Counted from the first letter of the stretch, positions 10,991 through 22,917 are shown. The stretch is DNA of 64,000 nucleotides from Plectrocnemia conspersa (GCA_009617715.1 VTFK01000089.1:558001-622000); one strand, 5' to 3'. Numbers and translations: made by a program. Notes: generated by a model not told the origin, from the letters alone.

Positions 10991-11369
10991 TCGTATTGCG
11001 GTTAGTGTTTATATCCGCTAACAAACAATGATATATTTATTTAAATCAACTTAAATATTTTCCATGGAAATAATGAATTTAATGGTGTTAGCTTATCATT
11101 CTTTAACCATTTCCAACTTAATATTATATTCATATTTGTAACAAGTGTTAGGCAAATTACGAACGCTATGCGCGAAATAGACGTCTTAGATTGATTTTTT
11201 CAGGGGTATGTACAAGCACAAGCATGTACATGCAAATAAAAATTCTGTTACGTGATAAGTACCTAATAACGTTTTAAGTGACTTTTATATCATAAATGTA
11301 ACAGTCTAGATATTAATTATATATTTAGAATATTATCTATGAGTTAAATCAGACCATTATTTGAGAAGT
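10991..11369. other. Spacer
   Basis: No recognisable gene, repeat or transposon motif. Confidence 0.4.
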
Positions 11370-11540
11370 TTCAGCATCACGATATTCATTCGTGATATTA
11401 AAAAAATGTTGATTTACCTAATCTGTGATGATCAATCGATATTTTAATTATATAATAATCACTAATTCCGATCTCCCACATAGGTTTCGAACTTAGTGTT
11501 TTCAGGTCAGTTGTCATCGACTTATACCACTCTTCTATCA
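11370..11540 (-). repeat. SINE-A copy 2 with 3' hairpin
   Basis: Minus strand: GATAGAAGAGTGGTATAAG (A box), AAGTTCGAAACCTATG (diverged B box), GGGAGATCGGAATTAGTGAT and TCACAGATTAGGTAAATC. The 3' end carries ATCACGA-ATGAATA-TCGTGAT (plus-strand 11376-11396), a 7-bp stem with a 7-base loop. The hairpin matches that at 19428-19448 with one compensatory pair change. Confidence 0.7.
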
Positions 11541-11841
11541 TGCTGATTAAAGTAGTAATGTTTCCTTGTTTGAAAATATATTTTTACTACAATTTTTTTT
11601 TCTACAAAATAGGTTTAGATAGCCCTTCTCCAACTTATTGCATGTCAAAAGTGCTGCAACAATTTAAGATAATGCAGTGCTGTTGCATTTCTAATTCGTT
11701 ATTGTTACCTGACAGCTACTCTTCAAACTATACGTAACTTTTATACATAAATTATTTAGTAAAGTACTTTATATAATTTTACAACCTCGATTTTAATGAA
11801 GCAACCGTAATTAACCCAGAAAAGTTATAAAAACTGAACTT
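11541..11841. other. Spacer
   Basis: AT-rich. A 65-codon ORF (11540-11737) has no recognisable domain. Confidence 0.4.
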
Positions 11842-11884
11842 AGAGTGATTGCTCAAAATTATAATTAGTAATTATAATCACTCA
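11842..11884. repeat. Imperfect palindrome next to a SINE head
   Basis: GAGTGATT and AATCACTC form the outer arms, and ATTATAATT-AGT-AATTATAAT the inner stem, with about ten unpaired bases in the left arm. It lies directly 3' (minus strand) of the tRNA-like unit at 11890-11975 and may be that element's tail. Confidence 0.45.
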
Positions 11885-11889
11885 AAAAA

Positions 11890-11975
11890 TTTATAAAATA
11901 CCGGGATCGAAACCGCGACCTTCAATTTATAAGCCATGCCTCTCACCACTGCTCCATCGCGCAACCCTAATGCAT
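11890..11975 (-). repeat. tRNA-like SINE head
   Basis: Minus strand: GCGATGGAGCAGTGGTGAGA (A-box-like, about 11962-11943) then CGCGGTTTCGATCCCGGTAT (B box, 11918-11899). The box spacing suits a tRNA-derived promoter, but no acceptor stem forms. It is either a third SINE family or a diverged SINE-B copy. Confidence 0.5.
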
Positions 11976-12059
11976 TTATCGGTTGATTGAAGAGTTAAAA
12001 ACTGCTAGATCAGTGCATTGTTAATGATCATTAGCATAGAACAATTATTTTTTTGATAA

Positions 12060-12470
12060 ATTATCGGTCACCTGGGTGAAGGGGGTGAATGTTAGGAGAG
12101 AGGAGGGGGTTACTCTCGATCCATCGATCCTCGCTTTAATTAGGCTTCGCGGGCGGTGGTGCGCGTCGATTACAATATCGAATGTTACGCGCCCCGTTTG
12201 GTGTGGGTCTTGGGCGGGCTTGCTCAGGACCAATACGTGGTGGTGCCACTTGTTGCCGACGCTGGTTTTTTACCAGTCAGCGCCGCGAGAGACGCGTTAG
12301 CGCCGCCCAGCGACGCCCACCGCCACCCCGCGTCCGCCCAACGCCCGCCGCCCACGCTTATTGTTGACCCTAGGACGAGAGTCTTATGTGTCGAAAATAC
12401 AACTTTTTCTTACAAGACGGTGACGTGGATTAGCCGGTATATGGACTAAAATATTTCCCGTCACCTGTCA
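12060..12470. other. GC-rich island
   Basis: Strong G+C and CpG enrichment, peaking at 12270-12360 (runs of GCCGCCC and CGCC). Four overlapping ORFs of 61-97 codons lie on both strands, which is what GC-rich noncoding DNA gives. No domain recognised. Candidate regulatory island. Confidence 0.3.
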
Positions 12471-13559
12471 TCGGTTGATTCTTCATTTTTATGTTTTTCA
12501 TCAGTTACAGAGTTACAAATTTTTGCTGTTATTATTTACATTAAAGAATGCATGGTTAAGCGAATAAATATATAAAAAATACATTAATTTTGTTTATATT
12601 TATCCGTTGTAAAATAACACAAGTAATACTATTTTATCAATCAAAATAAAGCAAAAAATAATATATATTACACCTTTTATACTAATGTTAATTTTTTCAT
12701 AAAAAAAATATAATTAAAAAAACTATAAAAAGTATATTCTATTTTATTTTTATAGCTTTATTTTGAATGATCAAATAGTATTACTTCTGTTACTTTATAA
12801 TGGACAGGCATATGCTAAGATGGGTTTGCTTAATTTTTTGTATATTAGGATTTTGTTGATTGTGGTAAGCGCTCTCATTATATTAAATATCGGTTTAAGG
12901 GTCGCAACGGCGGTAAGCCGTTGTTCCAAAATATGTTATTTAAGCTTAGAGTCCAAGTATTTAACGCTAGAAATAAATAATAATAACAAATACCAACAAT
13001 CAAATTCATGCGAAAAAATATATAATCATATTTTTAATAAAAAAACAACATTAAATTTAAATATAATCAAAAAATGTTTTTGCGCATATTTCTTTAGATG
13101 CTGAAGAACATATTTCATTATTTTCAGATATTTCGCTAAATATACTTAAATTGGTCCATGTTTTTGTTTCCATAAGTTATGAAAGGATTTTAGTTTTTCC
13201 TCTTAAACTTTTGAAACATAAACTGAAACATAAGAAATAATAAATATTAGATAAAATGGTTGCATTCAAGTAACATACATACATATGAATATATAGTTAA
13301 AAATATGTTTATAATATTATTTATCGTATTAAAATCTCACTTATCGAGATTAACCTTATCATATATTTTATCCACAAATTATTTTTCTAAATGAAGTAAT
13401 AATCAAATAATTTACCTTTCTATCATACTATACAATAGTATAATATGGGTGGTCTTGGTTTATAAAATAATACTATATAGGTATTTAAAACATGTTAACT
13501 TATATATAATATAGACTAAGAAGAAACGCGTAAAATGCTTTAATTAGAGTCCTGCATTA
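12471..13559. other. AT-rich spacer
   Basis: AT-rich. A 113-codon ORF (12763-13104) translates to Lys/Asn/Ile-rich sequence with no domain. CAACGGC-GGTAA-GCCGTTG near 12906 forms a small hairpin of no clear meaning. Confidence 0.4.
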
Positions 13560-13840
13560 TATGTATTTAAAATAAATGAAGATCATCGTGACCGCAATGA
13601 GTTTCGATGGTCAAAAAATCAATATATAGTATTACTTTAATTTTCAAAACAATAAAACACTAAAAGGCTAAAGATTGACGGAAGCCCATATCCATAGAGA
13701 ATCTGAATCCGCAACAGATCGAATGCATTTAAAAAATTTTAAAATATTTAAATTTAATTTGCAACTGCCGTATTTATGTCATTAATAAATAACGTCAAGA
13801 GCAGTTAGACCTTGAAGAACCCTTGAGGAATATATAATAT
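13560..13840 (-). pseudogene. Main-family LINE fragment with internal deletion
   Basis: Minus strand begins near 13838 with a diverged GVPQ-like block and INDINTAV, jumps to IRSVADS (near 13708) and LWIWASVN (near 13689), then goes directly into the family's 3' tail. The tail has the hairpin GACCATCG...CGATGATC (plus 13581-13612) with a shortened loop. The corresponding main-family copy (36163-38085) has about 800 bp between these points, so the copy is internally deleted. No YADD remains. Confidence 0.65.
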
Positions 13841-14999
13841 AACATTAACACAGTTTTATGACTTTTAAACTGATAAATCAAGTAGTGTTTATATTTGTAA
13901 TTTATTATTTTTCTAACAAAATCTGTTTGTAGTAATTATTTGTTAACCTTGAAACTAAGATGTGATCATTATATGAGTGGCTTAGATAGTTAATATTTTA
14001 TATACATTCGTAAATGCTGATATATGTTCTTAAAACCAAGTAAACCTTTTGATTAAAACCTTAAAATGAAACCTATAAAAAATGAATCTGAAATCTGAAT
14101 CTTAAACTCACATTATTTGCATAATTTTCGACCTATCATATAGTATTCTCGGTAATAAGGGTATCAATGTTTTAAATGCTTTCCATAACGTAACATGTAA
14201 AAAAAACTTTAAGTATATCGAATAAAAATCGTCTATATGAATTATTTGTAAACATATATTTTTTTGTATTTTAGTTACTGAATTTTATTTTTTGCATAAC
14301 CTGAGTTTAGATTGTATACTACTCATGCATTTATTTACTAATTTATATTGTAATAAAAATCAAACTTAATAACTTTGAAAATCAGAGAGATTATTTTCTT
14401 TACATTGTAAAAAAATGTTTGCTGCTGCTATCGATATTTTGGTCCTTAACCTTTTGAGTAGTGAGTTAATTTAAACACATTTTTTTTTTTTTTTTTTTAT
14501 AAAAGTTTATTTCTTAAATAGACATAGGTAAAATACTTTTATGATATATTAAATAACAATTTGGTTCATTTTTTTTTTACATTGTTTACAAATTGTTAAT
14601 TTTAAAATGTGAAAAAACAAAGTAAAAAAATTAAATAATTTTCAATTAAATTAAAGGTAAAAAATACATAAAATTTTAAAATTTAAAAAAACAAAAAAAA
14701 AAAAAAAAAAATTTGGAAAAAAGAATGAAGCAGATGAGAAAACAAATTATACAAAATACATAATATACAAAAAAAAAAAAATACAAATATAAATAAACCT
14801 TTTTGTAGATCTGAAATGATGACACTTTGATGAGATTAACTGGTGTTATTGTCTTTAGGCATTTTATGTTTGTATTTAAATTTAAGTTTTGCTTTGTCGT
14901 AAAAAAATATTTTGAAATAAGTGGGTTAATGTGGTTTTTTTTTATTATATTATTTTTCGGTTAAATAATAACTATTCTTTTGGGGAATTAAATGTTGGT
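13841..14999. other. AT-rich spacer with long homopolymers
   Basis: Contains a T run near 14480-14500, an A run near 14692-14711, and several shorter A/T tracts. No coding motif found. Confidence 0.5.
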
Positions 15000-15790
15000 G
15001 TGGAGTTTTAAGGTTAGTATAAAACGTACATATTATAAATTATTTTTATCCAATTTTATTTAATCGACTTGAAGTTTATTAAAATTATTATTATTTTTCG
15101 CGTTACTCCACACTGAACAAGTATTTTAAAACAGGTCTGATTAATTGTCTATAGACTAGAATTTTTTGAAATTTTCAGAAACAAATTAAATTTTGATTTT
15201 AGAGTCCCGCAATGGGTTAAGCCCTTTCGACCGGAGTTCAGTTATAAGTTTATTAAATTTTTTACTAGTCCAGGTGTATACCCAGATATTTAACGCTCGC
15301 TCTCCATTCAATGTTATGCCCTTGTTCACTTTTAATGGTCGCAGGCAAGGGTTGTCTACGTTTAGTGAATAGAAATTTCTGTTTTGTCTTGATTAATTTT
15401 AATTCTCCATTTCATAAAATATTTTTTTAATTTTTCAAGGGATTTTGAAGTTTAACTGAAATAGGTTTAAGACCAAAAATTTTTTTTAAGGATTTTAGTG
15501 TCGTCATGTACATTGAGAGTTTAGTATTTTTTTAACATTGTTTATCTGATTAGTATATAGAATGAAGAGAAAAAAACCTTTGAGGAACACCAGCTGGTAT
15601 TTTACGCGGTGTCGAAAATGTATTATTTAGCGAACAACATAGCTTCGATTGAAAGGGATAACATGTGAATAATATTCGAAGGATATAGATTTTAAATTCT
15701 TCGCATTAATCCATCATGCCATACTGTATCAAAATATTTTCCATATCTAATAAGAAAAAAAGAACTTTTTTCATTAAAATCGGCAATATG
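15000..15790 (-). pseudogene. Jockey-clade reverse transcriptase remnant
   Basis: Minus-strand order follows Jockey RTs: MEKYFDTVWHDGL (15750-15708; usual 'DIEKAFDTVWHDGL'), then LNNTFSTPRKIPAGVPQ (15632-15580; diagnostic 'NTLSTPRKIPAGVPQGS'), KWRIKIN-like sequence with DKTE (15400-15360), VKYLGIHLD-like sequence (15296-15270), and SVWSNAK (15117-15097). The frames change repeatedly and the Y-A-D-D block (expected near 15500) is not visible. Clearly dead. The upstream end runs into hAT-derived sequence (see 15675-16278), with an overlap I cannot resolve. Confidence 0.75.
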
Positions 15791-16278
15791 TATTTTAATC
15801 ATTAAAACACATTTGTTAATTTATTAGAAAAGCAGAGAAGAGTTAGTTAAATTTATTCTTAAATAAGAGAGTTCAAAAAATTATTATTTATAAATTTATA
15901 GAACAATTATATAAAAAAATAATTGTTTATCAACGCATTGATTTATAAGACCAACATTTTTTGCATTAGAAAGGGTAATTTTTTTTAACATTTTAATAAT
16001 GTTAAATTTTGTTAATTTATTTTACCTATTTTTCGAGACATTTTTGCATTTTTTTTTTTAAAAATATTTTCGTGAAGTTAAAAAATTAAAATAACATATT
16101 TTTTGTTATTTTCATTATATTCTTTAATTTATATGTTATTTTTTAACAAATGAACTTTAAATCAAATTTAAAAAAAATATTTTATAAATGTAATGTTTTT
16201 TTTATTTATTAATTATATATGTAAAATTTTAATATTCGATACTCGAGTAGTTGATGGTTCGAGTAATTGGAGACTCTA
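15675..16278 (+). pseudogene. hAT fragment with one terminal inverted repeat (same family as 47138)
   Basis: The right end, read on the minus strand from 16278, is TAGAGTCTCCAATTACTCGA and then ACCATCAACTACTCGAGTAT, identical to the left end of the hAT at 47138. Further in, AACTTCACGAA, ATGTTGGTCTTAT, TTTTTTGAACTCT and CTTCTCTGCTTTTCT also match that element. The transposase sense is therefore the plus strand, with its C-terminus near 16278. No second TIR is seen; the other end merges with the Jockey remnant. A 37-base block at 15675-15711 also matches 47661-47696. Confidence 0.7.
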
Positions 16279-17559
16279 ACGGCGATACCACTGAAAGAGT
16301 TAATTAATAAACAGTAAAAAAAAATTACGAAATAAAGATTACTTATTTGTCAAATTACTAAATACTGCGAATTGTTACAGAATATTTATTTTCCATCTTA
16401 AAATAAATAGTGTAAACTTTAAATAAAGCTTTCAAAAGAAACAGCAAATCTGAAAAAAAATCATTTAAATATTTCGAATTTTTATTTAATAAACAGACAA
16501 ACAGATTTTTTATTATATAATACGTAAATAAAATCTTGTCATTATAAATATGACTATTTTATAAATCTCGCTTTTTCGCTGTCACGTTTATAGCAGTTAG
16601 CATATAGATTTAATTATTTAACTGACTTAAACGAAGGGAACAAATATTTGTATATATTATACAGAAACAATGTCACTGCTTAGTATTTCATCACAGACGA
16701 TTTAATCGAAAACCCTCGTTAACTAACGTTACAATAATAATTTCACAGTGTTGCGATGACCGGGTCTATTCACATTATCGCGTTAACCGAGTGTTTCTTC
16801 ATATTTCCACATCATGAATTTATATCTCTCTTTCAGATGTGCGTCCACGTTCCAAATGTTAATATGCTGTTTATTGTGATATAAATTCCTCGAAATAAAC
16901 GTCTGAATTAATTGCTTCTGGTTGCGCGGAGAATAAAATATAAATACACAATTTTATCGTTATTTTATTATATTATATTTAATTTTTTCTTTTTTGATAT
17001 TATGTACAGATTACATTTTGCGCCGGCAAACTAATGAATATTCATATGTTTTGCTAAATAACGCGTGTAAACATGTTCAAAGGTACAATAACGTAGTAAA
17101 ATAACACACACATTAGTAACTAAGCGTGTTTTCGTTACATACATACATATTATATTGAACTCCCCGTGTTAGTGCGATATTTTACTTATTATTGTTATTC
17201 AAATATATATTGAGGTTTATAATTTACTACCCTCTTATAAATATAAAGTCCCTATTTATAGGCATTTCTCTTCTCGTAATCAGATACGTCAAATAGGTCA
17301 TAAAAAATTCTGTTCTATTCTACAGATTATATTCTAATTATTTAGTGTTTTTATTTCTACTGATTCTGATCTTTATACGGTAGTCTTAATTTATATAAAA
17401 AATAAGCATCCTTTGAAGAAACGCTTGTCTTCAAATTTTGTAGATGATAGATGACACAAATTCCACCATAGTTTGAATCACCTATGATCGAAAAAAATAA
17501 TTTGTAATAAAATCATTAAATTATGTAATATCGTTATGCATTTCATTAAAAAATCAGAG
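16279..17559. other. Spacer
   Basis: Mostly AT-rich. 16660-16920 is somewhat richer in CpG. No gene or transposon motif found. Confidence 0.4.
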
Positions 17560-18290
17560 TGGATAGATGTATGACTGCCACTGACAGTAGATTGCGTCAA
17601 TTGGATTGCGTCGTTTATTCAACGTATTCGCCATGTCGCACCACTACTAACTCTTTAGCTTGACGCAAATTCGACATTGCATCACGTTCCGTGGGGCCTC
17701 GTTACGCAAATCTCCCGATCCCGTCTGGAGCTCGTCTTCGCCTCGCACCCGTCTCAACGTCAACGCCTTAACAATGAGCCTGTCCGCGTTCTTATTGTCC
17801 CCCTTGTACGCCGGAAAATAAACATGTCAACCTGTGTTGCACGTTGATGCAGGTACACCCCCTAGTTATGACAGCTCATCTAACCAGGATTGATCTGATA
17901 CTACTATTTTGATATAGGCATGTGTAAAAAAACTTAAATAACGTTCCGAGGGGAATTTTATAGCCATCGACGCTTTAAAAACACTTAATGCGAAAACTTG
18001 CGCAGCGGCTTGTGTTTTTACGATTTTTAATTTCGCAAACTATTTTCCGGATATCTTAGCACAAAAGTCCCGTCGCCGTGTAACTTTTCAATTGTGAGGA
18101 AGAAAAGTGAGAGCAATACAAAAAAAAGTTTCGACTTTTCCACTGCAGCAGCCTTTGCGACTTTCGCGAGAGGGTATAAAATTTAAAAGTTTCCCGTTCT
18201 CGGGATACTTTTTTTTCTTACTCAACTCGCTAGGTGTTGAAAGTAACGACTTTAAAGCTGTGCAGGGAGCGTGATCTTTTGTATTTGTTT
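17560..18290. other. GC-rich island
   Basis: CpG-rich DNA without long ORFs; for example, 17640-17830 holds many CGT/CG motifs, and 18000-18250 mixes pyrimidine tracts with CGCGAG. No domain or repeat family recognised. Candidate regulatory element or transcribed noncoding exon. Confidence 0.3.
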
Positions 18291-19424
18291 TGATTTTAGT
18301 TTTACCGGTTTGTGATGTATTGTGTACGATTGAAGCTTACATTCTTTTGTATAGTTTTCAATGCTTGTAGCTTATGTGCTACTTTTTTCATAATAAATAT
18401 TTCATATAAAATCGTTTGACTGATTGTTTTATAATATTAACACTGCTGTATCAATAAGAGAATTTAGAGACCTTAAATTTACACTTTCACACTAATATCT
18501 TATTTAATTTATAATAAATGCCATATGTTTGAGACTTTTTGCAATTTTTCAATCAGTGCGTGCTATTGCGTGCAAACATCATGTTAATTAAAAAATATGG
18601 ATGCTTTTTCAATACTATTTTGAGGTACCCCAGATAGTTTAATATTTACATATATATCTGAAAAAATAATAAATACTCAACGTTATTTTTACATATTATT
18701 TTTTTTTTATTTGAAATAATGTAAATGATTTCTATAATATTTTAAAAAATTCCAGTAAATTGAAGAGTACGAAATAAATTAACATAACAAAAAATATTCT
18801 ATATCAGTTTTATAAAAAATATTGAAGCCTTATATATTAATATAAAAAAATTCACAAAAGCCAAATAACATATAAAAAATATGGTAAATAAATTTAGGAA
18901 ATTTAATATTAAAAAAGTGTGAAAATATATTATTAAAACATACTAATATAAAGAAATAGTAAAATAAATCAAAGCAATAAAGCGTTGAGAATCACTGATT
19001 TTTTTATGATATACTATAAATGCTATATAAATAATAATACATATATAGCAACAAAAATAATTAAGTAAAATAAACTCACTTCTAGGTGTATACTAACAAT
19101 TTAACAAATGGATATAAATTTTCTTACTACTCAAAGGGTTAATATGGTTTCGTGTAATATTTTTATAGTATTTTTCGGATTAATTATGCCAATTTTCTTT
19201 AATTGTTAATATTTAAAATCTACTAATCTATTGTTAGTATAGAAAGGTTTATAGAAAAAATTGTTTCAATTTTCTCTGAATTCATTCGAATTTTCCATTT
19301 ATAAAATTAATTATTCAGGTTTAATAAAAAAATGTATTTTTTTCGGTTTAATACATATGAAATATTCTCTATGAGAATTTTTTTTATTATATATAATATA
19401 TACGACCTAGCTCGATTTTAATTA
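18291..19424. other. AT-rich spacer
   Basis: Very AT-rich. I see no feature. Confidence 0.5.
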
Positions 19425-19860
19425 ATCATCACGGTATTTATCCGTGATATTACAAAAATGTATGTAAACCTAATCCGTGACGATCGATCGAAATTATAAA
19501 TTATGTATGGAGCCTATGGTCAAAAGGCGGTATCGCTGACGTGGCGGTGGCGTAGGGCTTACACTTTGGCGGACCTCGACGGCAAGACCATAATCGGTGG
19601 CGCCTCGTCCGCCGATCTCTCATATAACATGTAATTAAATCGTATACTAACAGTAATAAATAATACTGCAGCGGCTCAATCTGTACTAGTTGCCGCCCGT
19701 TACCATCCGTTCGCCAAATATATATCAATTACTAAATCCGACGTCTGAGACACGATCAAAATTTAAAAACTTCATGGTCCATATGATATTTGAACCTTCG
19801 ACTATTGTCTTTCAGGTCAATAGTCAAGGACTTAAACCAGTTTTCTACTTATTTTATTAC
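19425..19860 (-). repeat. SINE-A copy 3, split by a ~210-bp GC-rich insert
   Basis: The 3' part (19425-19500) has the hairpin ATCACGG-TATTTAT-CCGTGAT (19428-19448), ACCTAATCCGTGACGATCGA and the body. The head (minus strand, about 19840-19780) reads ACTGGTTTAAGTCCTTGACT and AAGGTTCAAATATCA. Between them, about 19505-19715, lies GC-rich DNA that copies 1 and 2 lack. The insert is unidentified and I see no clear target-site duplication around it. Its 75-codon minus-strand ORF (19501-19728) has no recognisable domain. Confidence 0.55.
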
Positions 19861-19924
19861 AATTGGTTTCATACAGTAAAAAAACTAGTATTTTTTTAAA
19901 TAGGATAGTCATTAGTATTCATAT

Positions 19925-20020
19925 TGGAACGGTTAAAGCAAACTACCCCGCAGGATTCTAACTGGAATTTTGCGCTGTACTGAGAACTCATTATTTAGCC
20001 AAACAACATAGCTTCCACCT
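19925..20020 (-). pseudogene. Jockey-clade RT scrap
   Basis: Minus strand reads approximately SYVV-LNNEFSVQRKIPVRILRGSLL, which fits the Jockey block 'SF.V..NNTFS..RKI.AGVPQGSLL' with GVPQG decayed to RILRG. ATTATTTAGC-AAACAACATAGCTTC is shared, with one base different, with the Jockey remnant at 15627-15655, so both come from related elements. Confidence 0.55.
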
Positions 20021-21409
20021 TTTTATATATATAAGTGTATATATAACGCTTTATATTTAAAATATTTACCATTTATATCGAATGCTTCTTTTATGTCTAG
20101 CAATAATATATCTGCTAAAAATAATTCACAAGGCCATAAACTATCTATCCATTATAGTGCATTTCACTCGCACACAAACATATATTTCATATATAACGCA
20201 CAGTAAAGTATTGAAAAAGTATAATGAAGTATTTCAGAAAATAATACATTATTTTTTTTATTTAAAAAATAATTATAAATGGTAGCATTTTTCGCTAGGA
20301 TTTTAAAACACACTGAGCAGCCAAAGATCAATATATTTAGTACTCACAATTTAAGAAACTGACAAACGCGCTGGCTCTGGCTCAATACGTTTTGACTTAC
20401 GCACGCCAAATTATAACTCACTCAGTATTTATATGAAAATATGAATATACAAAACATCCACGCTAAATTAAATATAATTATTATATGCGTACAATAATGG
20501 TTCTCAAACTTCATAAAAGTTCATAATTTTATATGGTAAAATAAATGCTTTTATTTGCTGAAAATGTAACAAATGTTGCAATGTTTTTAAAATATCATGA
20601 ATTTTAGTGAAACATCTTTTCTGGATTTTTTTTATATAATGTAAATATAAATATTTTTGTAAATTTTATATATGTGTAATATGATATATATGATACCTAA
20701 TGTTTCAATAAGAGTGGTAGAATTTCGTTATGTTGAAATAAATTCAGTAAATTTTGACAAATCACTATTTAAAATCGCTAAAATATAATAGTAAAATTTG
20801 TGCTAAGCTATGGCACTTACTTACAACTAATTTTAAGTGAAACATCTTCGCATTGTAAAACTAGAGCTATCTAAGTACGACAAATCCATCCCAACGGTTC
20901 GGGTTAGTTTTTCAGCACATGTCGTGATACATAATATTTTAGCAGATAATGCTGACAATACACTCACCATAATTGGTGAACGATATCGAAAAATTACTAT
21001 TTTTAGTCTTAATTATTTATATTACTTGTATCTAAAAAATGGTGTTATTACAAGACATATTTTAAGTTGTTATGCGCATTTTGTGTTACTGTCGTGCTAT
21101 TTAACTATTATAGAATTATTTTTGTACAACAATTCTTAAAACATACGTAATTTAAAGAACATTAGATGAGTTGGAACCACAATATCATAATGTTTCCTTA
21201 GTTAGATAAAAAGAATCACAGTGGATTTAAGCGATTTATTTTTTTACGTTTAATTTCATACCATATATTTTGATGTACAACTTATCACAAGTAACTTGAT
21301 AATGTTTTATATTTAGCTGAACTAATTATATTAAAAAATACTTACTTTTACACATTTTAAAACATGACTTTAAGAACCACTGTTATAAATACGAAACAAT
21401 TTCAAACTC
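20021..21409. other. AT-rich spacer
   Basis: AT-rich. ORFs of 67 and 100 codons (20082-20285, 20837-21139) have no recognisable domain and are compositionally AT-driven. Confidence 0.4.
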
Positions 21410-22080
21410 TTTTGCCTTGAGGAGGGGCACTAGGCGAACTCTGATGAAATTCCAGATACGAATGCCATTTTTTTTGCGGAGAGGCTCCACCGGGTAAGTG
21501 CTCCGCGCTTAATGGCCTTTGGAAAACACGGCCACCCGCCGCTATTAAGGTCAATTTTATACTGTCGAACATTAAGCGGAGCCCATCAAAAGGGGTCGTT
21601 CTCTCATAGGCGCATTGTGTGCTCTAGCAAAGGTGTGGATATACTCACCATGGGTGTAGTCTAGCGATTTTATCCAGCCAGATTTTACAACATAACATTT
21701 CGCTTATCCGGCCGCGCCGCGCTGAGTCTCGCGCTGTCGAACCAATAAAGTTATCGGCTTTATTGCCTGTCACGGCGGTTAAGTGAATAAACATTTTCTT
21801 TGCATGCCGTCGTCTCCTGGCAGCTCCGTCACTCCTGGGGCGAAAGTATTGGTGAACGATCGTTAGTGGCGAAAGTTATTTTCATAGCCAATTTAATTCA
21901 ATAAAAAATAAATATATTATTTCCAATTTGCGGCAATGACAAGTGATACAGTAAATGCGTGATTGCGATCAATAGCGTTACTTCGGCTTTGCAATGCTAT
22001 ATTAAAATGGAATGTGTCAGCTTGTATGTCGTTGTATAATTCCGTGATCCAAGAGAGCGCAGCCATGGCTAAACATAATT
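21410..22080. other. GC-rich island
   Basis: CpG-rich, including GGCCGCGCCGCGCTGAG (about 21710-21726) and GGCTTTATTGCCTGTCACGG (about 21757-21776). TTTATTG is a common site type for posterior Hox and Caudal factors, but a single match is weak. No ORF with a domain. Candidate regulatory element. Confidence 0.3.
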
Positions 22081-22239
22081 GAAGATTATTTTAAAAAATA
22101 TAATAATAAAGAATGGCATATTTATGTATTATGTATTTATGTACAAAGTTACCAATACACAAATTGAAATTTAATTCTCTTTTCAACGAAATGCTTTTTC
22201 TCTATTATTTTATAAATATATACTACTTCCCGTTTACAA

Positions 22240-22700
22240 AGTACAGTATTGAACCAATTTTCCAACATCCGCCGCAACAGCGGTTTGACGTCGACAAACA
22301 AACCAAGATCCACTTTGCTCGATTGGCCTCGGCCAAGAAACTTCGCAACTTGGATTGGAACAAACGCCGTCCCATAACCGCATTATCGATCATCGATCGC
22401 AGCGATTACCTGCGAATGCACTTTGCTCTTAAGCGTCGTGGGGGACGGTCGCAAAAAGTCGTAAAAACTATTTATTGCGCGCACACACACGTACGCCGTA
22501 AACGATCCGTCTCCTATGCCCTGTCTCCTTCTTGGCCCCACTTACCCCTACGCGGAGGACGCGTGCGTTTCCACATTTTTCAAGTTTTATCCCCGCTCTT
22601 TTGCCTCAGCTAACACTCTTCGAATGTTTGCTTTTATGCTTCGATTTTACGCCGGCGAATTTTGTGAGCAATTTTTAACAAGTCGTATATTTATCGCGTT
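22240..22700. other. GC-rich island crossed by a 166-codon ORF
   Basis: The ORF 22113-22613 (+) is among the longest ORFs in the window. Its first 45 codons come from AT-rich DNA and the rest from the island, with many Arg, Lys and Pro residues. It shows no domain, signal peptide or motif I recognise. A shorter ORF overlaps in another frame (22516-22713). ATCGATCATCGATCGCAGCG near 22386 is a cluster of ATCGAT cores. More likely a regulatory island than a gene. Confidence 0.3.
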
Positions 22701-22917
22701 CCGTTCAAAATGAAATATTACAAAATATGTTTATAAAGAAAGTAATTAAATGAGTTTTTAAATAATGCGACTTCATAAGCATATAGTTGTTTTACAGTCA
22801 AAATATTTTCACAATAAAAAACAAGTATTTTATATAGTACTATATTTTTTGTGAATATAAATTTTAATTTTTTTTTCCATATTTAAAGGCAGTAATTTAT
22901 TCATTTATTTAAATTCA

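Noticed and set aside
11890..11975. Functional tRNA gene
   Set aside because: B box is good but no acceptor stem forms.
12763..13104. 113-codon ORF as a gene
   Set aside because: AT-driven Lys/Asn/Ile/Phe composition; no domain.
14460..14780. Poly(T)/poly(A) tracts as retroposon tails
   Set aside because: Several tracts of both polarities in generally AT-rich DNA, with no coding or SINE sequence attached.
22113..22613. 166-codon ORF as a gene
   Set aside because: Half AT-driven, half GC-island-driven translation; overlapping ORF in another frame; no motif recognised.
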